Source of the DNA: Cellulomonas marina
GTDB lineage: Bacteria > Actinomycetota > Actinomycetes > Actinomycetales > Cellulomonadaceae
Reading direction: 5' to 3'
NCBI RefSeq assembly: GCF_900111925.1
Contig: NZ_FOKA01000015.1
Coordinates: 32,343-96,342, forward strand
DNA length: 64,000 bases
Position numbers and translations under genes: made by a program. Positions 17,014 through 25,662 of this stretch are shown here, one piece after another. Within the stretch, counting starts at the first letter, position 1. Each line of letters opens with the position of its first letter. The notes below the pieces were generated by a model. That model was given only the letters and a program-made list of their open reading frames with translations. It searched no databases and was not told where the DNA came from.

Positions 17014-18038
17014 CAGTCCCTGTCCCCCTCGTAGTAGACGAAGCGGTTGCCGAACTTCATCTGGATGAACGTGATGATCATGATGATGACGAACAGCAGC
17101 CAGGCCATCGCCGCCGCGAAGCCGAAGTTGAACTGCCGGAACGCCTGCTGGAACAGGTAGATCGCGTAGAACAGCGACGCCTCGGGGGAGGCGTTGGACT
17201 GGTCGCGCCAGAACAGCAGGTACGCCTGGTCGAAGATCTGGAACGCGGCGATGGTGAGGATGATGACGTTGAAGAACATCGCGGAGGAGATCATCGGCAG
17301 CGTGATGGACCGGAACTTGCGCCACGTGCCGGCGCCGTCGAGCTCGGCCACCTCGTAGAGCTCGCGCGGCACGTTCTTCAGCGCCGCCAGGAAGATGACC
17401 ATCGTGCCGGACACGCCCCACAGCGTCATGAGGACGATGGACGGCTTGACCCAGTCGGGGTCGACGAGCCACTGCGGCCCCCGGATGCCGATGAGCCCCA
17501 GCCCCTGGTTGATCGCGCCGGTGTTGCCGTTGAGCAGCAGGAAGAACACCGCCGCGGTGGCGACGGCCGGGGTCATCTTCGGCAGGTAGTACAGCGTCCG
17601 GAAGAAGCCCGCGCCCTTCGTCGCCCGGTTCAGCAGGGACGCGAGGAACAGCGCGAAGGCGATCTCCAGCGGCACGGCCAGCACCGCGTAGAACAACGTG
17701 TTGGCCAGCGACGTCGCGACCCGCGGGTCGGTGAACAGGTTCTCGTAGTTCTGCGTGCCGATCGGCGTGGCGACGTTCGTCGCGAGGTTGTAGCGGCTGA
17801 AGGAGATGACGAGGCTGTAGATCATCGCCCCGGCGGTGAAGACGAGGAACCCGACGATCCACGGCGAGATGAACAGGTAGCCCGCCATCGCCTCGCGGCG
17901 GTCGTACTGCCCGTGGCGCCCCCAGCGCCCCTTGCGACGGCCGCGCTCCGGGAGCGGTGCCGCCCGCGTCGCGCCGGCCGCCACCCGCCCTCGGTCCGTC
18001 GCCGACGTCGTGGTGGCGTCGGCCTTCAGCTCGGTCAT
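17013..18038 (-). CDS. sugar ABC transporter permease, MalF type
   Basis: A 341-residue permease with a hydrophilic N-terminal tail of about 50 residues and six helices, starting at AGYLFISPWIVGFLVFTAGA. The EAA loop reads ELYEVAELDGAGTWRKF. ATG 18038 is chosen for its GAGGAGG ribosome site 5 nt upstream. First gene of a two-gene operon behind a LacI operator. The substrate-binding lipoprotein that normally starts such operons is missing. Confidence 0.92.
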   Translation of the reverse strand: MTELKADATTTSATDRGRVAAGATRAAPLPERGRRKGRWGRHGQYDRREAMAGYLFISPWIVGFLVFTAGAMIYSLVISFSRYNLATNVATPIGTQNYENLFTDPRVATSLANTLFYAVLAVPLEIAFALFLASLLNRATKGAGFFRTLYYLPKMTPAVATAAVFFLLLNGNTGAINQGLGLIGIRGPQWLVDPDWVKPSIVLMTLWGVSGTMVIFLAALKNVPRELYEVAELDGAGTWRKFRSITLPMISSAMFFNVIILTIAAFQIFDQAYLLFWRDQSNASPEASLFYAIYLFQQAFRQFNFGFAAAMAWLLFVIIMIITFIQMKFGNRFVYYEGDRD

Positions 18039-18105
18039 CGGGCCTCCTCGCACGGGTCACCGCGTCCAGCGGGCCCGGGATGGTGGCCCGGTCGACGCCG
18101 ACGTG

Positions 18106-18119
18106 TGGCATCGTTGCCA
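18106..18119. promoter_or_regulatory. LacI-type operator TGGCATCGTTGCCA
   Basis: It differs from the perfect palindrome at 9513 by one base. Both are preceded by TG, giving TGTGGCATCG in each. It sits 68 bp upstream of the permease operon start, a suitable promoter position on the minus strand. Confidence 0.78.
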
Positions 18120-18259
18120 CGCTGCTCGCGACTGTACGTCGCAGCACGGACCGTAGCAACGCTCACCGATCCCGTCGCGGTGTCGACGGGCAGGTCGCGC
18201 ACGGGTCCCACAGGTCCGATTCGGCCCGGCGTCGCCGAGCGGGTAGCATCGCGCGCCGA

Positions 18260-18349
18260 GGTAGCGTGTCCGAGCGGCCTAAGGAGCACGCCTCGAAAGC
18301 GTGTGTGGGTGAAAGTCCACCGTGGGTTCAAATCCCACCGCTACCGCCA
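18260..18349 (+). tRNA. tRNA-Ser (anticodon CGA)
   Basis: Acceptor strands GGTAGCG and CGCTACC pair perfectly and an encoded CCA ends at 18349. The anticodon arm CACGC-CTCGAAA-GCGTG gives anticodon CGA at 18294-18296, reading UCG. The long variable arm and the GTGGG-TTCAAAT-CCCAC T-arm are as expected for tRNA-Ser. A hairpin terminator follows at once, and the defence island begins just beyond. Confidence 0.97.
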
Positions 18350-18352
18350 CCG

Positions 18353-18383
18353 ACGCCCCGCCCGGGTCCCCCGGGCGGGGCGT
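18353..18383 (+). terminator. hairpin terminator after tRNA-Ser
   Basis: Perfect 14-bp arms (ACGCCCCGCCCGGG and complement) with a 3-nt loop, 3 nt after the CCA end. No U-tract. Confidence 0.8.
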
Positions 18384-18415
18384 CTCGCTGTACGGGATCC
18401 TGCCTGCTGCCGTGA

Positions 18416-19517
18416 CTAGAGAGCGAGCGGCTCGAGGATGCGTCCGAGGTCGTTGCGGCCGGTCACCATGACCCGGTAGTCGTCAACTACTCGATGCCCG
18501 AACACCGGTACGCCCGCTGCACTCAGCCACTTCGCTGCCGGCTCCGAGCACCACCCGAAGACGAGCAGACCGTGACGGGCCACGGCCGCGTCGGCGAAGA
18601 GTGGATAGAGAGATCTGGCGTTCGCCCTCGCGATGCACGCGGGCGGGTGTCTGCTCGGTCAGCGGATCGAGAACCGACCACAGCGTTCCTTCGTGGTCCC
18701 ACCTCGTCTCCAGGCCTAGGAGGTTGAGGGCGACTTCGACGGCGGCGTCTGCAGTATCCCTGCCGTTGTCAGCCGTCAGCAGCGACGGCGCGCTCATACT
18801 CCTGGAAGCCGCGATCGCCCCGAGGCAGGCGCTCGTCAGCGCCTCGATCTGAGCCGGACGGAGCCGTCGTAGGCGATAGGCATCGAGGTAGTCGCAGGCG
18901 TCGAGATGCCAGGTCGCGTCATCGGACTCCCAGAAGGTGAGAGTGTGGTCCTCCGTCGACACCAGGACTGCGGCACTCGCCCGTGAGGGCAAGAGCCTCG
19001 TCTTCGGCCCACCAGGAACACCTTTCTCGACGAAGCCGCTACCCGCGGCCACCGCCTCCACTGCCACGCCGGCTTGGAGAAGCGAGTCGGCCAACTGGAC
19101 GGCTAGCGAAGTCGTCTCCTCGCCCCACTTCAGGGGCGACGAGAGGGGTGTCCCGTGAGCGCAGTGCTCCCACATGTCGATGGCGCTCGAGGCAATAATC
19201 TCGTCGTCCGTCGAAAGCGGCCAGACAGTGTGCACGAGCCGAGTGGTCGTCGCGCCGGCGATGATCACTCCCACGACGTCGCCAGACCTGCCGATGCCGC
19301 ACACGACGCGACGGTCCGCGTCCGGGACCTCGATTCGAGCCCTCACGCCATCCGCGAGGTTGACCAGAGGTGTCAGTCCCGGTCGGGCCTTCGTGATAGC
19401 CGCTGCGATGCTGCTGGCACGGAGGTTGTAGTGCATCAACTGTATCTCGCCGTAGCTCGGGAAGTTCACGTGTCGTGTCCTCGGTGTCCGTCGGCCGTCT
19501 CGGGTGTCCGTGCTCAA
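18416..19517 (-). pseudogene. unknown protein, frameshifted near its 3' end
   Basis: I do not recognise the family. The first 300 residues read cleanly. After about 18605 the frame becomes Arg/Ser-rich and stops at 18483. The alternative minus frame continues with normal coding composition (FADAAVARHGLLVFGW, AAGVPVFGHRVVDDY, LGRILEPLAL) to a TAG at 18416-18418. The shift equals one extra base at about 18595-18612, so either the gene is broken or one base is miscalled. The start is TTG 19517, overlapping the hsdR stop (TTGA), or GTG 19469. Its place directly after hsdR suggests an accessory role in the restriction locus. Confidence 0.6.
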
Positions 19518-22500
19518 GCAGCGAGGCGAGGGGCCATCGACTCCATCTGGTCCATGACCAAGCGGATCGCCGTCGGCTGCTTGTCCGGGGGGTAGTCGTA
19601 CTTCATGAGCAGGCGCTTGATCGACGAGCGGAGCTTCGCCTTCACGTCGTCCCGCACCGTCCAGTCGGTCTTGACGTCCCGGCGCATGATGGCGACCAGG
19701 TCGCGGGCGATGGCCGCCAGGACCTCGTCGCCCTGCGCCTCGACGGCGGACTCGTTGGTCGCCACGGCGTCGTAGAAGGCGAGCTCGTCGCTGTCGAGCG
19801 GCGGCTGGAAGTCCGCGCCCCGGTTCTTCTCGTGGGCAACCTCACGGGCCAGTTCGATCATCGCGGCGATCACCTCCGCACTCGTGAGCTGCTGGTTCGT
19901 GTACCGGCGCATGAGTTCGAGGAGTCGCTCGCTGAAGGCCCGTTGGCGGACCAGGTTGTGCCGCGTCGCGCCGCGGCTCTCGGACTCGATGAGCGCGCGC
20001 AGCGCCTCGACGGCGAGCTGGGGGTTCTCGGCCTCGCGGGCACGGGCGAGGAAGTCCTCGTCGAGGGCGCTGAGGTCGGGGTGCGGCATGCCGGCGGCGT
20101 CGAAGATGTCGAGGACCTCGCCGGACACGACGGCACCGGCGACCAGCGCGTTGAGGACGCGCTGCACCTCCTCGGGGATGGCCTCGCCGCGCGCCTGGCG
20201 GTCCTCGGCGTCGAACTTCGCCATCCAGACGCGGACCTCCTCGAAGAACTGCGCCTGCGGACGGACGGCGGCGAGCTCGTCGGACTGGCCCGCGATCGCC
20301 CACGCCCGCGACAGCCTGCCCGCCTCGACGCGGTAGCGGACGGCGACGGTCTCGGCCGGGGCGTCGTCACCCGCCGTCTCCTCGGGTTTGACCTGCCGGA
20401 GGTGGTTCACCGCGCCGAAGACCGCCTGCACGTAGGCCCGCGGGCCGGACCGCGCCAGCGCCGCCTCCCACTCGTACCCCTCGAGCAGCGCCCCGATCCG
20501 GCCGAGCAGCTCGTGCACCAGGGCGACGGCGTCCTCGACGCTCCTGCCGACGGGCCGCGTCTCCTGGTCGGTCGGCGAGTACTCCGCCAGTGCCTTCGCC
20601 AGGTTGTCGGCGAGCGGCGCGTAGGCCACGAGGAGCCCGTCCTGCTTTCCGCGGAAGGTGCGGTTGACCCGCGCGAGCGTCTGCATGAGCAGGGCGCCGC
20701 GCAGCGGCCGGTCCAGGTAGAGCGTGTGGAGCGGCGGCGAGTCGTAGCCCGTCAGCATCATGTCCTTGACGATGACGAGCTCGAGCGGGTCGTCCGGGTC
20801 CTTGAGGCGCTGCTTCACCACGGCGTTGTCGGAATCCCGCCGCACGTGGTCCACGACGGGCGGGACGTCGGACGCGGTCCCGGAGTAGACGACCTTGATG
20901 ACGCCGGCGTCGAGATCCGCCGAGTGCCACTCCGGGCGCAGGGCGACGATCGCGTCGTACAGGCGGGCGCAGATCTCGCGCGTCGCGCCGACGATCATCG
21001 CCTTGCCGTGCACCTGCGGCCGGTCGGCCGTGCTCAGCGCCGCGGCCATCGCGGCCCTCCGGGTCTCCCAGTGGGCGACGACGTCCGCGGCCAGCGCCTT
21101 GAGGCGGGCGGGGGCGCCGTATACCGCATTGACGACGGCGACGGACCGCTCGATGCGGTCGCGCTCGATGTCGTCCAGGCCTGCCGTCGCCTCGTCGGCC
21201 GCCGCGTCGATGAGGTCCTCGGTGACGTCGTCGGCGAGCGTCACCTTGACCAGCCGCGACTCGAAGTACACGGGCACGGTGGCGCCGTCCTTGACGGCCC
21301 GCGTCAGGTCGTAGACGTCGATGTAGTCGCCGAACACCTCCTGCGTGTTCCGGTCGGCGAAGGAGATCGGCGTGCCGGTGAAGGCGATGAGCGTGGCGTG
21401 CGGCAGGGCGTCCCGCAGGTGCCGGGCGTAGCCGTCGAGGTCGTCGTAGTGGCTGCGGTGCGCCTCGTCGACCACGACGACGATGTTGTGCCGGTCGGAC
21501 AGAAGCGGATGCCCCGTCCCCGCCTCCCGCTCCGCGAGGGTCCTTCCGAACTTCTGCAGGGTCGTGAAGTAGATGCCGCCCGAGCTCCGGCCCGAGAGCT
21601 CGGTGCGCAGCTCGGCACGTCGGGTCACCTGCACCGGCTTCTCCGGCAGCAGGAGGCTCCGGTCGAAGCCCCGGAAGAGCTGCCCGTCGAGCTCGGTCCG
21701 GTCGGTGACGACGACGATCGTCGGGTTCGCCAGGCGCGGGTGGCGCAGCACGAGGTTGGTGTAGAGCTCCATCTCCATGGACTTGCCCGACCCCTGCGTG
21801 TGCCAGACGACGCCCGCGCGCCTGTGGCTGGCGACCGCCTGCACGGTCGACCCGACGGCCTTCGTGACGGCGAAGTACTGGTGCGGCTTGGCGATGCGCT
21901 TGGTGAGGCCGTCGTCGCCCTCGTCGAACGCCACGAACCCGGTCATGAGCTGCAGGAAGCGCAGCTGGTTGAAGACCCCGAACAGGAGCAGGTCCAGCGC
22001 GGTGGTCCCGTCGGCCGTCGCGGCCGGGTCGTGGGGGACGCCCTCGTCGTCGACGTTCCAGGGGGAGAAGTGATGCAGCGGGGTGAAGGGGGTGCCGTAG
22101 CGCGCGGCGATGCCGTCCGTCGCCACGACGAGGACGCAGGACCGGAACGCCAGCGGGAACTCGCGCAGGTACGTCTGCAGCTGGGCGTGCGCGGCGGCGA
22201 CGTCGGCCCCCGCCGACCCGGCGCGCTTGAGCTCGATGATCGCGACCGGCAGCCCGTTGAGGTAGAGCACCACGTCGAAGCGGCGCTCGCGGTCCCCGCG
22301 CACGATCGTGACCTGGTTGACCGCCAACCAGTCGTTCTCGGCGGGCTCGGTGCTGACCAGCCGGATCGTCGGCGTCTGCTCCTGGCCGTCGCCGTCGATG
22401 TAGGTGATGCCCCGGTACCCCTCGGTGAGGTAGCCGTGCACGCGGTGGTTCTCCGTCACCGCGTCCTGCGAGCGGGGCGCCAGGATCTCCGCCGCGGCCT

Positions 22501-22702
22501 GCTCCAGGTACTCGTGCGGGACCGTCGGGTTGAGCGACCGCAGCGCGGCCCGCAGCCGTGCCGGGATGGCCAGCTCGTCCCAGCTCTCGCGCTCCCCGGA
22601 GCCAGGCGCGATGGCCGCGCCGGGCAGCGGGCGCCACATGAGCTCCCCGAGGTCCTCGAGCGCGAGCTGCTCCCACTCGTCCTCGGACATCGTGCCGGTC
22701 AT
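19514..22702 (-). CDS. hsdR: type I restriction enzyme subunit R
   Basis: The 1062-residue motor/nuclease subunit, which translocates DNA and cuts unmodified foreign DNA with the S and M subunits. The PD-(D/E)xK nuclease is visible as [20 protein letters not shown] (Asp143, Glu157, Lys159). The superfamily 2 helicase motifs follow: HTQGSGKS (Walker A, about 301-308), VDEAH (about 411-415), FTGTPI, and [15 protein letters not shown] in the second RecA domain. The C-terminal 250 residues form the HsdR helical part. ATG 22702 has GAGGAGG just upstream. The gene is separated from hsdM and hsdS by two accessory genes and has a 28-bp palindrome in front. Confidence 0.96.
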   Translation of the reverse strand: MTGTMSEDEWEQLALEDLGELMWRPLPGAAIAPGSGERESWDELAIPARLRAALRSLNPTVPHEYLEQAAAEILAPRSQDAVTENHRVHGYLTEGYRGITYIDGDGQEQTPTIRLVSTEPAENDWLAVNQVTIVRGDRERRFDVVLYLNGLPVAIIELKRAGSAGADVAAAHAQLQTYLREFPLAFRSCVLVVATDGIAARYGTPFTPLHHFSPWNVDDEGVPHDPAATADGTTALDLLLFGVFNQLRFLQLMTGFVAFDEGDDGLTKRIAKPHQYFAVTKAVGSTVQAVASHRRAGVVWHTQGSGKSMEMELYTNLVLRHPRLANPTIVVVTDRTELDGQLFRGFDRSLLLPEKPVQVTRRAELRTELSGRSSGGIYFTTLQKFGRTLAEREAGTGHPLLSDRHNIVVVVDEAHRSHYDDLDGYARHLRDALPHATLIAFTGTPISFADRNTQEVFGDYIDVYDLTRAVKDGATVPVYFESRLVKVTLADDVTEDLIDAAADEATAGLDDIERDRIERSVAVVNAVYGAPARLKALAADVVAHWETRRAAMAAALSTADRPQVHGKAMIVGATREICARLYDAIVALRPEWHSADLDAGVIKVVYSGTASDVPPVVDHVRRDSDNAVVKQRLKDPDDPLELVIVKDMMLTGYDSPPLHTLYLDRPLRGALLMQTLARVNRTFRGKQDGLLVAYAPLADNLAKALAEYSPTDQETRPVGRSVEDAVALVHELLGRIGALLEGYEWEAALARSGPRAYVQAVFGAVNHLRQVKPEETAGDDAPAETVAVRYRVEAGRLSRAWAIAGQSDELAAVRPQAQFFEEVRVWMAKFDAEDRQARGEAIPEEVQRVLNALVAGAVVSGEVLDIFDAAGMPHPDLSALDEDFLARAREAENPQLAVEALRALIESESRGATRHNLVRQRAFSERLLELMRRYTNQQLTSAEVIAAMIELAREVAHEKNRGADFQPPLDSDELAFYDAVATNESAVEAQGDEVLAAIARDLVAIMRRDVKTDWTVRDDVKAKLRSSIKRLLMKYDYPPDKQPTAIRLVMDQMESMAPRLAA

Positions 22703-22757
22703 CTGTCCTCCTCGGTGCGGCACGAAACCCATGCCTCGTGCCGGTGTCGAGCGGAAG

Positions 22758-22785
22758 CCATAGGTTTCCCGCGGGAAACCTATGG
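22758..22785. repeat. perfect 28-bp palindrome before hsdR
   Basis: The 14-nt arm CCATAGGTTTCCCG is followed directly by its exact reverse complement. The site includes the last codon and the TAG of the DUF4041/Mug113 gene and lies 56 bp upstream of hsdR. There is no loop and no U-run, so a protein-binding site is as likely as a terminator. Confidence 0.9.
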
Positions 22786-24387
22786 CAGTCGATCCATGAT
22801 GGGCGGCTCCGCGGGGTTCATCAGAGGCTCGGGACCTGCTGTGCCGGCCATCGTCCTGCTCTGGCGGTACTCCAGAGCTTGCGGCACGGCTTCGTACTGC
22901 AGCACGTCGCCGGCCAGGTCGCGCAGGTGGACGAGCGCCTCGTCCGGCGTCGCGTAGAAGAACTCGCGACGCAGGTTCACGCGATTGACGCGGCGGTCCG
23001 CGAGGCGCTGGTGCATCTGGTACTCGATGCCCACCGCGTCGTCGGCGAAGAACAGCGCGTGCACGTCGAAGCCGAACGGCACGGACGCGTCCCCGAGCTC
23101 CCGGACGCGGTCGAGCGGGTCCAGGCGTCGCGTCATCCCGACCTTGATCATCGACTCACCGAAGGCACCGATGTTCGAGATGACGTAGACGTAGCCGGCC
23201 CGCTGGTTGGCCTCCCGGTAGTCCACCTCGTCCATGGCCCGGTCGACGTCGGCGAGCTGCGCCTCGAGCCGCGAGATGGCCCCCGCGTCACCCGTGGCTC
23301 GCACGGCTGCCAGCGCGTTGAGGTAGTGCTCGCGCTCCTTGGCCAGCTTCTCCCGCTCACGCGCGATGTCGGCCTCGACCTTGCGCTGCTCACGCAGCGC
23401 CTCCCGCGCGGCGCGCTCGGCCTCCTTCTCGGCAGCAACCTTCGCCACGTAGTCGGCGGTCAGCTCCAGCTCCTGGATGCGCAGCCGGTGGTACGCCGGG
23501 GCGATGCGGATGCTCATCGACCTGCCAAGCTTCTCGATAGCGGTCGCGGTCTTCTCCAGCCGCTCGACGGATCGAACCAGCGCGTGCGGCTTCAGGCCGC
23601 GGACGAGGGCGTCCGCTTCGCCGTTGTACGCACGCAGCATGAGATTCGACGTCTGGCTCACCATCCGGCGGCCCTCCGCTGCCGAACCGTTCACCGTCCA
23701 GCCCGTCGCTGCCTCGATGGCGCCGCCGTCCTTGAGGCCCATCTGCTTTATACGAGCCCGCAGCGAACCGAGGCGCTCCTTGTAGGCCTCTGCGTTGGCC
23801 AAGGGGTGCTGGTAGACGTACAGGCCCACTTCCTGCAGCAGGGCCGTCTCCTCCAGCTCGACGACCCGGGCGCGCAGCTCCGAGATCTCAGCCGAGAGTG
23901 CCGTGCGCTCGGCCTCGAGCCGCGCCGCCTCGGCCTCGTGCTGGCGCCGCACGTCCGCGAGCTCGCGGTCGAGCGCGTTGCGTGCCTGCTTGTGCGCGAC
24001 GACGTCGTTGTCCAGCCGATCCTGCGCCGCCCGGCGCTCCTCCTCGAGGGTGACGGCATCGAGCGCACCGACGCGCGCCAGCTCGGCACGCAGGACGTCG
24101 GCCTCCCCAGCCAGCTCCCGAGCCTTCCGCCGGGCACCGAACAGAGGGACTGCGCGCCTGGTCGCCTCTGAGAGTGCGGGTGAGGCGTCGGCGACGAGGT
24201 GCGGTGCTGGCACAGTTGTCGGCGGAGCGGGCAGGGCCGGCGTCGGCACGTTGACCGGGAGCCAGAACTGCCAGCCATCCGGAGCTGGGGGCCACTCGGG
24301 CGGGGGTTGCCAGCCCTCCGGCGGGTACCACCCCGGCGGCGGTGTCGGCCACGTGGGCGGCGAGTTCCAGCCGTACTGCGTCGTCAT
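22780..24387 (-). CDS. DUF4041 / Mug113 (GIY-YIG-like) protein
   Basis: A 535-residue protein in four parts: a Pro/Trp-rich N-terminus of PPxW-type repeats (about 8-42), a coiled coil (about 85-170), the DUF4041 region (about 175-320), and after a second coiled coil (about 325-400) a T5orf172/Mug113 domain. That last domain starts GYVYVISNIG, with IKVGMTRR following, at about 415-500, and is related to GIY-YIG nucleases. Similar proteins occur in phages and near restriction systems; function unproven. A strong AGAGGAG ribosome site precedes ATG 24387. It lies between the Abi_2 gene and hsdR. The Pro/Trp repeats may dock partner proteins. Confidence 0.82.
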   Translation of the reverse strand: MTTQYGWNSPPTWPTPPPGWYPPEGWQPPPEWPPAPDGWQFWLPVNVPTPALPAPPTTVPAPHLVADASPALSEATRRAVPLFGARRKARELAGEADVLRAELARVGALDAVTLEEERRAAQDRLDNDVVAHKQARNALDRELADVRRQHEAEAARLEAERTALSAEISELRARVVELEETALLQEVGLYVYQHPLANAEAYKERLGSLRARIKQMGLKDGGAIEAATGWTVNGSAAEGRRMVSQTSNLMLRAYNGEADALVRGLKPHALVRSVERLEKTATAIEKLGRSMSIRIAPAYHRLRIQELELTADYVAKVAAEKEAERAAREALREQRKVEADIAREREKLAKEREHYLNALAAVRATGDAGAISRLEAQLADVDRAMDEVDYREANQRAGYVYVISNIGAFGESMIKVGMTRRLDPLDRVRELGDASVPFGFDVHALFFADDAVGIEYQMHQRLADRRVNRVNLRREFFYATPDEALVHLRDLAGDVLQYEAVPQALEYRQSRTMAGTAGPEPLMNPAEPPIMDRLP

Positions 24388-24441
24388 GCTTGCTCCTCTG
24401 CGCGCGTGCTCGTGCTGGCCGGTGCTCTTGCGATCGAAGCG

Positions 24442-25437
24442 TCAGCCGGTCCGTCCGCTGGTCCAGAACGGATCGGCGGCCCAACCCTCGAACATGCCCA
24501 TGCCCTGCAACGGCACCTCGGGGTGCTCGCGCACCAGCTCGACGAGCCTGCTGGACCAGCTGCTGCCCGGGGAGACCGTGGAGAGGACGCTCTGGATCGC
24601 GACCAGGGCGGGGTAGAGGCGCTGCGCGCGCTCCGGATGCGCCGACAGCTCGTCCCGGTCGTGCAGCCAGGCGACGTCCCGCGCCGCGGGCAGCTTCGGG
24701 TAGACGCCGAGGCCGACGTTCCACAGCCGGCCGTGGTGCGCGCAGACGTTCCGCACCCGCGTGAAGGTCCGCAACCACGACGCCAGCAGCGGCTCCTTGA
24801 TCCCGAGACCCGCGGCGACGGCTGTGCGGTGCGCGCGCTCGCGGAGGTTGCGGACGACGCGCTCGAGCTGGCCGATCGTGAGGAGCTCGACCATGACCCA
24901 CGACGGGGGCAGTTCCGGCTCGCCGTAGTGGGTGAGGTAGTGCTCCAGCGCTGAGGGGTGCACCACGACGTCGCTCGGCGTCTCCGCGCGCCTGCCGCTC
25001 TGGTCGTCGCACTGCCGGCGCACGGCGGCGAGCAACCCCTCGTGCTCTTTGGTTGCTGAGAACCACTGCGGCTCGACGTACCAGTGCGGCCCGCCGATCA
25101 GCGCCATCGTGTCCGTGAGGTTGGCCCGCACGGCCACCTCGACGCGCTCCAACCCGTCCATGACGAGCAGGCGAAGCCGCCGGTCGAAGACGTAGAGCCG
25201 CAGGACGTCGTCGAACGAGGTCCCCGGCCTCAGCGTGTGGTCACCCTGCCGTACCTGGAACGGGATCAAGTAGGGCGAGAGCCGGTAGTACCCGATGGCC
25301 TGCAGGTAGCGGAGGGCGCGGTCCTGATCGGGGACGACCAGGCCGCGGGAGCGCAGCCGCTCGACGAGCAGGTCGTGCGTCAGCGCCGGCTTGGTGTAGC
25401 GACTCGTGCCACGAGGGCGCGGCGCGCGGTTCACCAT
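24442..25437 (-). CDS. Abi_2 family abortive-infection protein
   Basis: A 331-residue member of the AbiD/AbiF (Abi_2) family of phage-resistance proteins. Seen are the N-terminal LVERLRSRGLVVPDQDRALR and AIGYYRLSPYLIPF blocks, the RRLRLLVMDGLERVEVAVRA helix and, at about 235, RNVCAHHGRLWN. The Rx4-6H pattern of that last block is the HEPN RNase signature, so it may be an RNA-cleaving effector. The ATG at 25437 follows at once after a hairpin and T-run on the same strand, an arrangement like the RNA elements described upstream of Abi_2 genes. It is embedded in the type I restriction locus. Confidence 0.88.
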   Translation of the reverse strand: MVNRAPRPRGTSRYTKPALTHDLLVERLRSRGLVVPDQDRALRYLQAIGYYRLSPYLIPFQVRQGDHTLRPGTSFDDVLRLYVFDRRLRLLVMDGLERVEVAVRANLTDTMALIGGPHWYVEPQWFSATKEHEGLLAAVRRQCDDQSGRRAETPSDVVVHPSALEHYLTHYGEPELPPSWVMVELLTIGQLERVVRNLRERAHRTAVAAGLGIKEPLLASWLRTFTRVRNVCAHHGRLWNVGLGVYPKLPAARDVAWLHDRDELSAHPERAQRLYPALVAIQSVLSTVSPGSSWSSRLVELVREHPEVPLQGMGMFEGWAADPFWTSGRTG

Positions 25438-25439
25438 AG

Positions 25440-25500
25440 AAAAATCCCCCTAGTGCGCATCGTGGAGAGGCGAGGGGGATCTGGTTCCCGGCACGCTACC
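25440..25500 (-). ncRNA. candidate structured RNA upstream of the Abi_2 gene
   Basis: On the minus strand an 8-bp stem (ATCCCCCT/AGGGGGAT, arms at 25473-25480 and 25444-25451) closes a 21-nt loop and is followed by TTTTTCT ending right before the Abi_2 ATG. It looks like an intrinsic terminator placed where none is expected, directly at a start codon. Rfam lists an AbiF RNA motif upstream of Abi_2-type genes, which suggests a small RNA made from this 225-nt spacer. Its 5' end cannot be set from sequence; the rest of 25501-25662 shows no other clear structure. Confidence 0.45.
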
Positions 25501-25662
25501 ACGCTCGCTACTCGTCTGCGGCCCGTTCCAGCCCTCGTCCACCGTCCGGCGTAGCGGCGAGCCACACAGCACCGGGCGTAGCGCGGTGCGTGGCGGCCGA
25601 TCCGCCGGCACAGCAGTCGATTCGGAGACGCGAACCTGGGGCGCGATCGGCCTGGTCATCGA

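Noticed and set aside
18321..18349. Attachment-site duplication of the tRNA-Ser 3' end
   Set aside because: I looked for a second copy of the T-arm/acceptor sequence downstream to the end of the window and saw none.
18483..19517. Accepting the frame's own stop at 18483 for the unknown gene
   Set aside because: The last 45 residues are Arg/Ser-rich shadow sequence while another frame continues with typical coding bias.
19475..22957. 1160-codon plus-strand reading frame opposite hsdR
   Set aside because: Composition of an antisense shadow in high-GC DNA; hsdR on the other strand has all helicase and nuclease motifs.
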